The notes beneath the pieces were generated by a model. The model was given only the letters and a program-made list of their open reading frames with translations. It was not told the DNA's origin and did not search any database. Below, in pieces: positions 11,902 through 23,503 of a DNA stretch of 64,000 nucleotides. The stretch lies in assembly GCA_020740775.1 (NCBI GenBank), contig JAHEWK010000035.1:310001-374000 (forward strand), in the 5' to 3' direction. The translations under genes and the position numbers were made by a program. The first letter of the stretch is position 1; every line of letters starts with the position of its first letter. This stretch comes from Ilyonectria destructans. Taxonomy: Eukaryota; Ascomycota; Sordariomycetes; Hypocreales; Nectriaceae.

Positions 11902-12450
11902 TCAATCAGGCGGAAATCCAAATTCAAGACACATAAGAATCCTTTGGAACTCACCTCGTAGCTGGGCTCGGTATTCTGCCGTCTCCGTAACCCCAGCGGC
12001 CTTGAAGAACCTCATCGTCCAAGCATATAAACAAGAGTCTCCGAAAAGAAGCTGTTTCCAAGCTTGGACCCTATGGTAATCTTGGTTTCGTTCTGAGTCG
12101 AAGTATTGCAGTGGATTGGAAAGTTGATCCTCGACGGCCTCGATCTGAGGTAGACGTTCTCCAGTGTCTTCGTTCTACTCCAGTGGTAGATATCTATTCT
12201 CAAGACGTCGAAAGAATCCGTGGATATTTTTCATTGTCAAAGCAGCAGAAGGATGAGCGGCGAGAAAGATATACCATGTGTTAGGGTTGAATAGTGAACG
12301 CCATGACGAAAGTACGTCTTGAGGGTCTGCTTCAGGGCCATACTGCCGCTATAACTCGCGCAAGGCTGCCGCATGCTGAGCGGAGAAACCAGGCGGCCAG
12401 TCCACCCCTGAAAGAGGCTCATTTCCCGGGCGGTCGGATTTGGTAGACAT
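11902..12450 (-). pseudogene. Unknown 182-codon gene with two in-frame TAG stops
   Basis: Read on the minus strand from ATG 12450 (MSTKSDRPGNEPLSGVDW) to TGA at 11902-11904. One frame spans 183 codons and is interrupted only by TAG at 12349-12351 and TAG at 12175-12177. The composition looks like real globular protein (aromatic-rich WRSLFNPNTWYIFLAAHP, then HRVQAWKQLLFGDSCLYAW). Both stops could be former CAG codons. Alternatively the second could lie in an unrecognised intron. I cannot assign a family. Confidence 0.55.
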
Positions 12451-14207
12451 TCTGTGAACGTACTTTGACGATTCCTAGATTGAGAAGCGGGATGTAGAGG
12501 CCAGTGAGGCTGGAATAGAGGCGGGGAAGGCCAGGCATAGCACACTGAGGGAACAAAGGAGGCTAACCCGTCAGCTGATACATAAATAAGCAAGGCGGCA
12601 TGGGGCCTTGTGAGCCCGATGGCACTATATCTTTTGATGCCTAACTACCTGTTGGTGGATCCCGGAGAACACCAAACTACTCGTGCCTTGTAGTCGGGTA
12701 CAAAACTTGTGTCAATCCACAAAACTGGTTGCACCCAAACCACGAAAAACCTCATACTAAATTGGCCTTTTCGATGCAACAGACGGCCACGCCCAACAGT
12801 AGAATTGGCCAATCGACACAACCATGTGCGAAGTGGTAATTTTGCCATTGTAGATTCCATTTTTACTATTAAAAAACACCTACCGGCCGGCCCGCACCCA
12901 GTGCTAGCGAGGCCCAAGAGACGTCCCAAGATATAGATACACTCAAAAGAAGCCATTTTCACAGCAAAGAACGTGGGTCAACGAGTTGCCCGTTATTCTG
13001 GGCACTCTTCCTTGCACCTTGCAACAGCTGTTGAACCCGCTGGTGGCCCGTTCGAGGTGCTGGCGTGGGTGTGATGTCTGGAGGCGACGATGGCATCCCA
13101 TCGTTCCCATCATCCCCATCATCCCAGTCATCCCAGTAATCCCAGTAATTCAGATCTCCCTGGGTCAAGGGCCCTGGGTCAAGGCCCAGGAATTCAACTG
13201 GGGCATTTGCCTAGAGATCGATATCCCATAGAGGCCTGGCGCTACTGTTGATCTGACGCTGTAGCTTATTGTTCAATGGCCTGCCCATGATATTGATGGC
13301 GAAGAGACTGCTATTGGGCTCTCTCCTGGGGTCCCCTTGCATCGCCCACTGGTTGTCTTTGAGGTTAAATGGTAGGTAATTGGTAGCTCTGCCTGTGAGC
13401 TGAAGCCAGCTGCGAAAGGTCCGGTCAATCTTCTTGCCATGGAGCTGGCTGCGAAGGCTATGGCTCTGGGACGGGAGGATGCCTCGTGCGACCGAGGCAT
13501 TGCGCACAATGCTTCCCTTAACATAACTGGACTTTATTTAAACGTGGTCACGAAGCTCAGCGGCTTTGCCATCCGCATCGCCACCTCGGATGATGTGCGC
13601 AGTTTATCGATAAGAGACCCTTTTGTTATGCTGCATATGAATATGGGGCCAGGTAAACTGACAGAACTGGTACACGTGATTATTAGTAGCTGGCATCGTG
13701 ATAGCTTATCGATAACAGTCTGGTGTTATTATTAGCATGCTAAAGTTTCTGCGGTACCTTGAAGGGGGTTGGGTAAATCAAATCTCATTGGTGTCCGTAC
13801 GACGGCAGGGGATTACTCCGTCCTCTCAGCCTGTTTTAAATCTTACAAAATGACGCACTGGGAACCGTTTCCGAGACGTGACAGGCTAGACCGCATTTGG
13901 AGTTGCTCTATTGGGCTCTGATTGGTTAATTGAGCCTAGTTGTAGATTCCTGGCAATGTTGGAGCCAGGTCTGTGAACCAAAATTACACTATGCCCGAAG
14001 AGGTGATGCCTTCACCTCGTCCTCTTGGTCGAGCTTGGTGGGTAACCATTTTGATGGTGGTTGAGGAGGATGAGCTTGATAGTATTTAAACTTGAGAATA
14101 TCCCCTCGAGGAGAGAGTGCACCAATTCTCGTTTTATTTTGCGTAAATACTCATCTTTTTCCTTGCAGACATTTTATCACTGCTTCAATCCATTTCCACT
14201 GCCTCCG
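12451..14207. other. Gene-poor stretch with weak minus-strand ORFs
   Basis: The only coding-like signal is a minus-strand frame at 13211-13507 (contains RTFRSWLQLTGRATNYLPF and LFAINIMGRPLNNKLQRQI), which continues, after frame changes, into 12959-13168. It looks like decayed protein of unknown family, possibly retroelement-derived. A short imperfect CCCATCATC minisatellite lies at 13095-13150. Nothing else is supported. Confidence 0.35.
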
Positions 14208-14948
14208 ATGGAGACCACTTCCAGAATGGCATATCTACCACCGATGACTCCACAATGTCCAACCACAAGCCCTTTCTTCTCACCTTATATGGCTGGAGGG
14301 GACAACTCTACAGTGCCCTTGGAGCTCCTCTACGGATTGGTAAGCTACTCCAGCTGCTCCAGCTGCTCCAGCCCAATATTACAAATCGCAAGCTAACCGA
14401 ATTATGGAAGGATGAATATGCGGGCTATCAAGAGCTCAATCTGAGTGCCATGATGGCGTCTGGTGGTGGTGGACTAGTGGCAAGCCCCACAACTCCGCCA
14501 ACAACTCCGCCAATGGATTTCATCCAGAACAACCGTGTCAAGAATGTACGGACCTTGTCCGTTTGCCGAGGGTCCCATGTCTCCACATGCTAACCCCTGA
14601 TAACAGGTCAGGGAGGCCCAACGCCGATTCCGCGAGCGCAAGGAACAGCGGCAGCAGACGCTGCAGCAGAAGGTCGACGGCCTTCGCGTTATGTACCAGG
14701 CGCTCAGTGAGGAGCACGTCAAGAGCACCATCGAAGTCGCCCGGCTCCAAAAGGAGAATGATACGCTGCGGTCCGAGGTCAAGGACGTCCACCGACAATG
14801 GCGCCTGACGCAGACCGTCCTGCAATGGTCTCAACACAGCGCGCAGTCACCGCTCAGCGCCGGAGGGGATGCAGGGTTCTTTGGCTACGCCCCATACTGT
14901 TTGGGGGACTTAACCGATGATCCCTCGCCTTACCACAGCCCGAGTTAG
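14208..14948 (+). CDS. Short bZIP transcription factor (YAP-like), three exons
   Basis: ATG 14208; exons 14208-14339, 14411-14545 and 14607-14948 join in frame to 202 residues. Intron 1 (71 nt, GTAAGC...GCTAACC...GGAAG) and intron 2 (61 nt, GTACGG...GCTAACC...AACAG) have good fungal signals. The N-terminus is Pro/Thr/Ser-rich. The basic region REAQRRFRERKEQRQQ is followed by a heptad zipper (LQQKVDGLRVMYQAL...ARLQKENDTLRSEV). The nearest known style is the YAP/AP-1 group (Q-R-x-F-R-E-R-K-E), which bind TTAC-type half sites in the nucleus. The position normally held by the invariant Asn of the YAP basic region is Val here. An alternative start at ATG 14255 reads into a different frame and is disfavoured. 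Confidence 0.75.
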
Positions 14949-15600
14949 CTAGCTCCCGGCCTCGTCTACTGGTGTCTTTGGGGTTTCTTGCCTTGGGTTA
15001 AGCGGCGTTATTATTAGCCCTTCCCAGGTCGGATTGTTTTCTGACGCCAATCGTCCCCCTAGCGCAGTGCAGCTTGTCAGCTTCGGAAACAGCGTGGGTG
15101 ATGCGGTGACCGTTGCTCGAGGCGTTCTGTTTTTGGGTTCGAAGGCGCCCACGGAAAAACTTTTCACGCTACCATGCAACATGGGAGAAGGACTGCGCAC
15201 GGCACGACACGAGGCAGCCCACACCCACACGCCGTCCCTACTGATACTGGACAAGACGAGAAGGTCTGCTGCTTTGTCCTCCTGCTCTTTCCTCCTGCTC
15301 TTTCCTCCTGCTCTTTCCTCCTGCTCTTCCCAGCATCATGCCGCGTACCACTAGAACCAACTTGGGTGGCTGCCACACCCATCCATATATTGGCCGCTCC
15401 CCCTGAACCCCCCGTTCTTAGTCATCTTCAGGCATGAGCATGAGCTGCACGCTTCGTCTGAATAGGCAGCTGTCCTTATCACGCGATGGACTCGTTGATA
15501 GACCTCCAATGTCTCAAAATCTCTCATTTCCTCTCTTCTGGCCGGGCACCGCTGTCCTGAGGAATCAAGAACAATCACCACACTCCCGTGCCTCACAGTG
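14949..15600. other. Intergenic region with a 15-bp minisatellite
   Basis: About 3.5 copies of TCCTCCTGCTCTTTC lie at 15279-15332. No gene is supported between the bZIP gene and the next gene. Confidence 0.5.
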
Positions 15601-17497
15601 ATGTCATGGTCACCAAGTTCATCAACCAGCCCGTCATTGGGTCGGTCCCCCCAATCCGAGACCCCGTCTGTGGGCTCCCACGACTCTTCTCCGCCCAAGG
15701 GCCAGATTTTACCTTGCAGAACCGCCCGCCCTAGCGTCCAACCGAAGCAAAAACCTACCTTCCTATTCATTGACTCCCAGGCTGACAATGCAAAGAGCTC
15801 CACGGTTAGCAAGCAAAAACAAGCCTTTCTTCTGAAAAAGTACCACCGAGAGAAGAAGCAAGCCTCCATTGACCGCTTGAAGGCTCTAAAATCATCTTCA
15901 AATCCATATCCATGGCTAGGATACCTCGATTCCAACCTCCCTACGCCAGAAAATGACAAGGAGGACCATGAATCACAGAACCTGCATGCGTGCCCAAAAA
16001 GGGGCGTTACGAGGTCCGAAATGTGGTCATTGAAGGCATATCTGAGCCAGGGCTATGCGGACCCCTTCTCTTCCTACGCAGTGCATATGACGGATTCGAT
16101 GAACATGTACTTCCATCACTGTACGTGGACAACTCAATCCTCTACCTTCATCCTTCTCGCACCAAAAAGGAAGGGCGTCAACTAATTCAAAGAGCAGTTA
16201 GGATTCATACTGTTGCGTCCTGTTATCCCTTAGACTCGACACGAATGAGCATCTGGTGGTGGCAGAAGGCAATCACCCTACCGGCTTTACTCCAGGCCCT
16301 CCTTTTCCTTACCGCAGGACACCATGCAACACTTGAATCCAACAACGGGGTTTCTTCTCTAACAATCCGAAAGACCATCAATGATTCTCTTCATCTCCGA
16401 AGCAATACCCTCAAAACTCTGAATGATCTCCTGCAAGACCCTGCCAAAGCCGTGGCGGAGTCGACAACCCTGATCGTTGCCTCTCTGGTGGCTATTGAGG
16501 TATGCATCTATTCGCTCTCCTTTTACAACTATTGGACCCTTTTCGTTGCTAATTTATTCAATTATAGGCCGTTGATGCCAACTTTGAGGCTCTCCAAGCC
16601 CACCAGAGAGGACTGAAGAGACTTATCGATTTGATGGGTGGCCTTGACGCCTTAGACCACATGACCCTCTCCAAAATCTATCAGTACGCCCGCCCACCTG
16701 TACTTTTTTTTATTTTAAGCCGGTATCAACTAACTATTCTCAGGAGCGATGTCAAGAGTGCCGTTCTTAAGAACTCACGACCAGCCTTTCCCATGTCGGC
16801 CAAATTCCGAAGCGAAATTCTCCAGGAATCCAAGGTGTTCCAACCTGGTCATCGCTTTAAGATCCCCCCCGCTTTAGCCCCTCTCGGAAGGCGCTTCACC
16901 GGCGCTCCTTGGTATGAAGACCTACATCCGACTATGCAAACATTTATCGAGGTGTTCCGACGCCTTATTCTTTATTACGAAATCGCAATGATGCAACCCA
17001 AAGTCGTGATGCCAACAGATAACGACCTTTTCCTCGTTCTCGAGCATCAACTCCTTTCTATCAGCTACACACCGGAAGGAGACGATCTCAACGAGCCACT
17101 CCGTCTCTCCCTCTTGATATACCTAAACCTACGGGTCTGGCACTTCCAAGCCTTCCCATTCATGCGATACATGGTGGAGGCTCTAAAGCGAAGCTTGGCT
17201 CCTAAGCTCCATCACTTCCAGACCGTTGCTCCGGATCTATCGTTCTGGGTTTTGTTTATCGGAGGCATGGCATCCCAGGGATATACTACCCATCCCTGGT
17301 TTGTTACCAGACTAACAGAGACGACTCAAAGTCTGGGGGTAGAGGAATGGGCAAGGGCACGGGTGATACTAGGGGAATATTTCTATACTGATCAACTCGG
17401 GCAAACGGGGGCGGAGGATTTGTGGAATGAGGTGCTTTTAGCGGGATCTTATTCCTACATCGCGCCTAAGCCCACCATGCAGATAGTCAGGATATGA
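15601..17497 (+). CDS. Fungal_trans_2-like (tachykinin-family) regulator, four exons
   Basis: ATG 15601; exons 15601-16120, 16198-16499, 16568-16683 and 16744-17497 join to 563 residues. The introns (77, 68 and 60 nt) have GTACGT/GTATGC/GTACGC donors, CTAAT/CTAAC branch points and CAG/TAG ends; without them the frame breaks. The N-terminus is Ser/Pro-rich, then comes FLFIDSQADNAK and a basic segment KKYHREKKQASIDRLK. The rest is helical (WWWQKAITLPALLQALLFLTAGHHA, YLNLRVWHFQAFPFMRYM), as in the C-terminal domain of Zn2Cys6 regulators (PF11951 type) that often lack the zinc cluster. The target is unknown. It follows the bZIP gene by 650 bp in the same direction, but nothing shows they act together. 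Confidence 0.72.
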
Positions 17498-17551
17498 TTG
17501 TATGAATTGCGTAGTACAGAATCTATTGGAATTTCACTAAACCAGCTATGC

Positions 17552-17960
17552 AGAGGATTGGGATGCATGTCTGGTGACGCTCGAGGGCCATCGCTATCGA
17601 GTCTAGTCGGTGGCCTTGTCGCCCGATGACGAGCGCCTGCATCATCGTCATGGGATAAGACCGTCAAGGTCTGGGATGCCGCGACCGGCCACTGCCAGGC
17701 GACGCTTGACGTCGGTACCTATATCCATAGGATTCATTTCAACGAGACCGGCGCTCGCCTTCTTACAGCTGCTGGCACTTTCGACCTGAGCGTGCCCTCG
17801 CCACCCGCTACAGTGCGTGCATCCGGTCCTCTGCATCACCCACGTCAACATCAAGGCTATGGCTTCAGTGTCTTCTCGGTCCCCACGGCCATAACGAGCC
17901 TGACGCTGAAGCCGCGGGGGAGCATAGAGCGAGCTTGTCTCAATCGCTTCCGATGCTATC
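17552..17960 (+). pseudogene. WD40-repeat remnant of an NLR-like gene
   Basis: Reads W-D-A-C-L-V-T-L-E-G-H-R-Y-R-V, then TAG (17604-17606), then SVALSPDDERL, then after a frameshift SSSWDKTVKVWDAATGHCQATL and a decayed third repeat. This is the usual LEGH...V.SVA.SPD...WD.T.K.WD unit of fungal NACHT-WD40 proteins. No NACHT domain is present upstream. Confidence 0.72.
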
Positions 17961-18101
17961 CCATCAATATCTGTATGGGGATATATACAAGCAATAAGGT
18001 CGGTGTCTTCTATATTGAAGGGCGCCTTTTAGGAAGGTAAGGCTGAGGAGGAAGACCACATTCTGTCAGCCGGAGCAGCGTATCAGCGCATATAAACGAA
18101 T

Positions 18102-18494
18102 GTAGACATAAACGGTGCTCGCCCACGACTAGGCCACTATGAGATTCGCATCGAGACGGCGCGGCGAGAGGGTCAACGCGTTGCAGCCGCTCAACTGGTG
18201 GAGCAGCGCAGGGTGTACGAGGCGGTGCTGAAATCGCTGCGAGAGGCGGTCAAGAAAGGTACTGTTGAGTGTCCCAGTGAAGAGGCCGTGGAGACAGCTA
18301 TCAAGAAACTCGAAGACATGCCTATCTTTGGCAAGTCCCTAAGAGAGTGCATCGAGGAAGATCGAGTCGTGCTGGACGGGGAGAGGCATATGCACGTGTC
18401 GACTGTGCTGTCAAAGATGAGGAGCCGGGCTTTCTTTGACACAGTTACATTGCTGAGCCTAAACAGGCCAACTTTGATGCGGGTACGGGTAAAT
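18102..18494 (+). pseudogene. Coding-like fragment cut by a small palindromic element
   Basis: One frame gives a charged helical peptide (LGHYEIRIETARREGQRVAAAQ ... EEAVETAIKKLEDMP ... LRECIEEDRVVLDGER) without a convincing start. It reaches the 72-bp inverted-repeat insertion at 18495 and is not resumed after it. I do not recognise the family. Confidence 0.4.
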
Positions 18495-18566
18495 ACAATA
18501 CAATACAATACAATACAATTTATTACGCCCGGCGGCACTAAATTGTATTGTATTGTATTGTATTGT
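18495..18566. mobile_element. 72-bp palindromic MITE with 11-bp target duplication
   Basis: A 28-bp inverted repeat made of ACAAT pentamers (ACAATACAATACAATACAAT...) flanks a 16-bp centre. TACGGGTAAAT is present directly on both sides (18484-18494 and 18567-18577). A 9-11-bp duplication is the Mutator-superfamily signature. Confidence 0.75.
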
Positions 18567-18577
18567 TACGGGTAAAT

Positions 18578-19019
18578 ATATGGTATGGAAATTGGGTTCA
18601 GATTTCAATGGACGTTCAGTTGGAAGTTGTTAAGGAGCACGTAAACATTTCGTCTCAGAAAGGATAACTTTGGACATCTTTCACACTAAAAAACTAGACA
18701 CAGCCGAATATATTAGGAACCAAAGTCATTTAAAGCCCTCATTTATCAACGCAACACTTTGAAGGTATCTTATTCGCGTTTCAGACCCCGTCATGTTAAC
18801 AGCTTCGTGACGACGATAAGTTCTGCTTATCAATGCTACTTAAAGAGCATTGACATCCGATACGCAATTCTGCCGTCTTATCATTTTCACCGCCTATCGA
18901 AGTGGGTGATCTGAGAGGCGGCGTGGTTCATCATTGTTCCGGAGTTGCCCCGTTTTTTTTTTGATCCCAACAACATCAATTGAAACAAAGCAAAACTCGG
19001 CATCATAGACCAACTTAAC
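18578..19019. promoter_or_regulatory. Upstream region of the HNH gene
   Basis: No gene. A T-run and a CAA-rich leader (CCCAACAACATCAATTGAAAC) directly precede the start codon, as in many fungal promoters. No specific site is recognised. Confidence 0.35.
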
Positions 19020-20296
19020 ATGATGGCGCCGCCCGCTCTTCCGCTCCATCGTCATCAATCATCTCTCGAAGGCATCATCGACTTTTCATCCTGTCAACCT
19101 TTGTCTGAGTCCCATCGAGCCTCTGCTATCCGTCGGTTTTATCACGTCATCAATCATTTTGACAGTGAAGATGTGAAACGAGGTCAAGACCAATACGACA
19201 GAGTGAAGCTTGTTCGCTTTACTTACGAGTATTCCACCAATCAGGAGTCCAAAGACAACGTGTTGATCGCTGTGTTTGAGTTTTTGAAACTATCTGCATC
19301 ATCAGAAGAGGATATCGACTTTGAAGATGCCACATACCGAGAGCAGCTTAAGGCTCATCTGTATAAGTTCGCAGACTACCTAGTGGACAACTTCTTTCTT
19401 CCACGTATTTCTTCCTTCACGGCGACATCATGTCCGATAGCTAACATTTCAGCAGTCAAAGCATCCACCAAAAAGACACCACAACCCACACCAGCATCTC
19501 ACTCAGCTGTCATGAAAACCCAACGCCAGGGCCATATCTTTTCTGGGACACCGGAGCGTCTAGCCAATCTAAGAGGTGCTTGTCTGATACGAGACCGCTA
19601 TCGCTGTGTCATCTCACGTAGATTCGACTCAGCTGAGGCCTTAAAGCGTTCCCGCCGACCAGGTGGTTGGAATGAGGCTCTTGACCAGGACGGCGCTCCT
19701 CTGCTTGGCCAAAAATTCGCCCGTCTAGAGGTCGCACACATTATTCCACATTCTCTCACACAACTTAATTCCTCTAGAGAGCTAGTACGTGTTCTTGGCT
19801 CGATACCCTGCGCTCGCTAACTCTCCTTTAGAACCCTTCGAAAGTTGCCGCACTGGCGATACTTAATATGTTTGACAGTGGTGTGGCGTTCTTGATCGAG
19901 GGAGTTGGCATTGATCGCCCAGGCAATGCTTTGACGCTGAGCCATGATCTTCATATGTCCTTTGGTGACTTCCAGGTCTATTTCGAGGCTGTCGATGGTC
20001 AGCCACACACGTATCGTATAGATACGTTTCTGCCACCTGGACTAGAAGAAAATGTTCCAGTCACTCGGACACTTTACCTCACTGAGGATAGGACGATTGA
20101 TCCACCATTACCTCGGCTCCTTGCTGTTCATCGTGCCATCGCGCATATCCTACATCTTTCTGCAGCCGGCGAGTACATTGATCACATACTCTGGGATGCG
20201 GATGAGTATGGCATTCGCTCGGATGGCTCAACTGAGCTGGATCGATTGGTGAAACTTCGGCTGGATGATTGGGCCCTTGGAAAAGTTCACGGTTGA
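19020..20296 (+). CDS. HNH nuclease-domain protein (HNH_2 type), two exons
   Basis: ATG 19020; exons 19020-19784 and 19832-20296, separated by a 47-nt intron (GTACGT...GCTAAC...TTTAG), give 409 residues. The first 150 residues are helical with no known domain. The HNH fold follows: RYRCVISRRFDS, then EVAHIIPHSL (first His), then PGNALTLSHDLHMSFGDF (Asn and final His). In fungi this family (PF13391) is widespread and mostly uncharacterised, and a metal-dependent DNase role is inferred from the motif. No signal peptide is seen. The catalytic His, Asn and His are all present, so it looks functional. Confidence 0.85.
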
Positions 20297-20575
20297 ATGA
20301 GCTTTTGAATGGATTCTTGAGACTTTGTAATGATTTATGATTTAGCTGGCGTGTTACACAGATGCCTGAACTAGCAAGCAGTTCGACCTGGACCGCGAAC
20401 GCGCACCTATCTGAACACAGAATTCAGAAAAGAAATACCCAATGGATAGCATGCCGGACACCGATATGGAAATTAGCTGCATCAGGAACCTGATCTGCTG
20501 TCTTTTTCTCCATGCTCAGAACAAGTGGATGAACCTGTAGCCCGGGCGGAAGTTAATATCTATAATAACGTACTC

Positions 20576-20624
20576 CACAAGCGAGTCGGACGCACAAGCG
20601 AGTCGGACGCACAAGCGAGTCGGA
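20576..20624. repeat. 17-bp tandem repeat, 2.9 copies
   Basis: Unit CACAAGCGAGTCGGACG. It begins exactly where the truncated release-factor gene stops resembling its family. Confidence 0.75.
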
Positions 20625-21182
20625 GTCTTGTACATCTTGAAAAGTGTGTCCATAAGTATCGGCCCTCAAGACCACCAGGGCCCTGGCGGAACTCGATCAT
20701 GCAGGGAAAGTCGGCGAAGGGATGGCGGGGCGTCAAGCTGGCGTCAAGCTTGCGGGCGAGGGACTCAAGTTTGCCCGTCTCGGAGCTGAGTTCATCGCGG
20801 GCGATAGCGGCGAGGTCGGCATCTTGATCAGGGTCGTCGAGCATGGACGTCCGCTCGGCGACTGACGACTGGGAAGTTTCCCACTCTTTGGGGGCTTCGG
20901 CGACGCGGGAGAGTTCGCCGACACGCTTGGCTGTGGAGGAGTCGAAGGACGAGTTAAGGGTTTTCTGGAGGCCATCGTGTTCGGTGGTTAGGGACTGGGC
21001 GCGTTGGAGGAGGGCGGGTGCGAGGAGTGGTGAGGCATCTGGAGGATGGTCAGTTGCTTGGAGGGGTTGGTTGAGGAGAGGAGAGCGGACGTACCATTGG
21101 AGGCGAAGCGCACGAATTGGCGCATGTGAGAGCGTGTTAATGCTCGGGTGCAGCTTCGGCATATCCATGGTGCCGGGGACAT
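20625..21182 (-). pseudogene. 5' fragment of mitochondrial release factor 1
   Basis: On the minus strand ATG 21182 starts a mitochondrial targeting-like peptide (MSPAPWICRSCTRALTRSHM). A 56-nt intron (21039-21094, GTACGT...CTCCAG) joins it to the RF1 N-terminal helical domain (LLQRAQSLTTEHDGL ... KRVGELSRVAEA) and the start of the RF-1 core (HPFADFPCMIEFRQGPGG). Right after GGLEGRY one base is missing relative to the expected frame, a few more codons are recognisable in another frame, then the 17-bp repeat begins. The GGQ peptide-release domain is absent. Since mitochondrial RF1 is needed for respiration, this is probably a partial duplicate, with the true gene elsewhere. Confidence 0.8.
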
Positions 21183-21384
21183 GCTTGTGAGGAGGAGGGG
21201 AGGTGGTGATGTGGGTTAGGGAGATGGAGTTTGGTGGTGATGAATTTTAGAGGCCATGATGCCAGGGTCTAACGGGGATACAGTTGGCGCGGGCCGAGAA
21301 GACACAACATGATAATCTAAGTACGCTATGGGCCAAGGTCAATTGATACAAGCAATGGATTATTTATATCTTTAACATTCTAGT

Positions 21385-22801
21385 CTATATCTTTTGTCTA
21401 GCTTCAGCTCTTTTAGCAGCATACAGCAAACACATGCCCAATATCATAGACGAACCGCCCCATCGCTGGGCCGCTAAATAGCTCCCTCCCATGGCCTGCA
21501 TCAACTTTCCTGCCAACGGCGACCCCGTCAACGCGGCAAAACTAATAATCGTAAAGATCATATCAATTCTCGTCCCTGCTTTACTCAAATCTGGAGTCAG
21601 GCTCGCACAACACGAGGGGAACAAGCTTTGGACTGCTGCACAGAAATATCCAAAGACGCTGACCCAGACGAAACCACCTGTTAGTGTGTCCACCTGCGAC
21701 CACATGTAGAGGCACAGCGCAGCGGAGAATATTGTAGGGATGAAGACATTTATGGCGCCGAAGTAGCGGTCGGCCAAGAAGGCTGATATCATTCTGCCTG
21801 GGACGCCCACAGCGTTGATGGCGATGAGCATGAGGAATGAGTCTGAGGCTGAACCGCCCGGTTTGTCGGTTGAGTACTGTCGAGCCTGGAAGTGTCAACT
21901 TACTGTCACAGATGGCCATTGAATGGAGAGTACTCACTTAATTGTACGAGATCCAAGTAGGTCACAAGGTAAAGAACATGGCCACCGCAAACAAGACATA
22001 CGCCGGCTCCTTGAACGCAGCCCATTCAACAAGCGGCCCAGCTTTCCTTGCCTTCACTCTCGTCTTGGCGATTATCATAATAATCATGGACGCCACAGTA
22101 ACTACCAACCCCATCACGCGCACCGTCCATTGGAATCCAATCTTGGGGAGAAGCTGCTGGGCGATCGACGGAAACACAATTCCCCCTGTCGCAGCACCGC
22201 ACGCGGCAGCAGAGATGGCAATGGTCTTCTTCCTGGTAAAGTACGTCGTCATGTTTGCTATTGTCGGCGCAAAGATGATACCATTGCCTAGACCTTGGCA
22301 TATTCCCTGTGCTAGAAGCACCTGCCAGTACGCAGATGCGATGCTCGTCATAAAGATACCCAATATTTGGAGAAACAAACCCACGGCCAGCGCGGTACGG
22401 TAATAGCCTGCGTCAAAGGCTCGACCAGAGAAAGTCCCGATGAAGAAGATGAGACAGACTTCGAGACTGCCAATCCAAGAGACGGTTGAGGGTGGAAGGG
22501 AGAATTGGTCTTCGTAGTAGGGCTGGAAGATGCCGAAGCTGATAAGGTAGCCCCGTGAGTTGAAGGCCACAAGATGACCGGTCAAGACCTGTAACCAGGC
22601 TTGCAGGCCACCATCTGGAGGTTCAACAGATTCATCTATAGAGAAAACCTGGTTCTCTTCATCATTGTCGCCTTGGCTTAGCGATGACGCTGCGTCGTCG
22701 TGGGTCTTTTCGTCATGGAAAGGTTCATCACGGAGCGTTGGACAGACGCTGTCTGAAGCGTCGATGGCGGCCATATTGACCAGGAAGAACAGGATTGACA
22801 A
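21385..22801 (-). pseudogene. MFS monocarboxylate-type transporter with two nonsense codons
   Basis: Minus strand. Exon 1 (22801-21938) encodes an acidic cytosolic N-terminus, the family motif PPDGGLQAWLQVLTGHLV, and six membrane segments. Exon 2 (21885-21385) adds the remaining segments (FLMLIAINAVGVPGRMISAFLADRYFG and on). A 52-nt intron (21886-21937, GTGAGT...CCAG, phase 0) joins them in frame, but the last codons of exon 1 contain TGA (21962-21964) and TAA (21938-21940). Both could be former TGG and CAA codons. The family (MCT-like, PF07690) moves monocarboxylates or small secondary metabolites. An unusual splice that skips the stops cannot be excluded. There is no cluster around it. Confidence 0.75.
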
Positions 22802-23503
22802 TATCCATCATGTAGAAATGGACTATCTCTGGAGTTTATGTAATAGTCAAAGTCTGGGGTTGGTGATGTCCGGCACGCCCTTGGCTTGCCGATTGAGCGC
22901 GGGGTTCCGCCTCCGAAAGGGTAGATCTTCCGGCATCGGTCACTCGGCCGGACGGCGGTAGGGGTTTGTGATTGGAGGGTTCCTGGATAGAATGCCGTTA
23001 TGCTGTGAAGTCAATTGATCGAGTGCTGGTAAATGGACGAGACTGGGTCTTCTGTATGTCTTGTTAATTCTGTCAACTCCAACGTTAACTCTCAATCCTC
23101 ACACAAGAGCGGTCTTCATAATCTATCATCTCAGCCCTGTAAATGACATTTGCGACTCAAAGCGGGGTGATCGACGCCAATTCTGACCGACATCACAATC
23201 TGGCTTAGGAATTGCTCATTTCCAGGATCTCAGTTGTCAGCTTGGAACGGCAATGACGGCAAAGTCAGAAATCTAGGGATTGCCGGGGTCCAAAGGATCT
23301 CAGAATCACACCTAGCGAGTCACTTCAAGCAATTGTTTATCCGGCAATCACTTCTCAGGCACATCAAGTGGCCGGCTAGAGAGCGTGATGTATTGAAAAT
23401 ATTCTAAGTGATGAGTTGCTTTCTTGTCCAAGTCTAATATTGACAGTCGATAATTGCTATGCTAAGTACAAAACCCAGTCTATAATACTTCTCTAAAAAT
23501 GTT
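22802..23503. other. Intergenic region
   Basis: No gene, repeat or RNA supported between the MFS gene and the next plus-strand gene. Confidence 0.4.

Noticed and set aside
1271..12351. TAG read as a sense codon (stop reassignment or readthrough)
   Set aside because: TAA and TGA also interrupt frames in the window, several genes are independently frameshifted, and nuclear code changes at TAG are unknown in filamentous ascomycetes. C-to-T decay explains the pattern more simply.
15351..15959. Long minus-strand ORF opposite the Fungal_trans_2-like gene
   Set aside because: It is a shadow of the plus-strand gene, whose exons, introns and composition are convincing.
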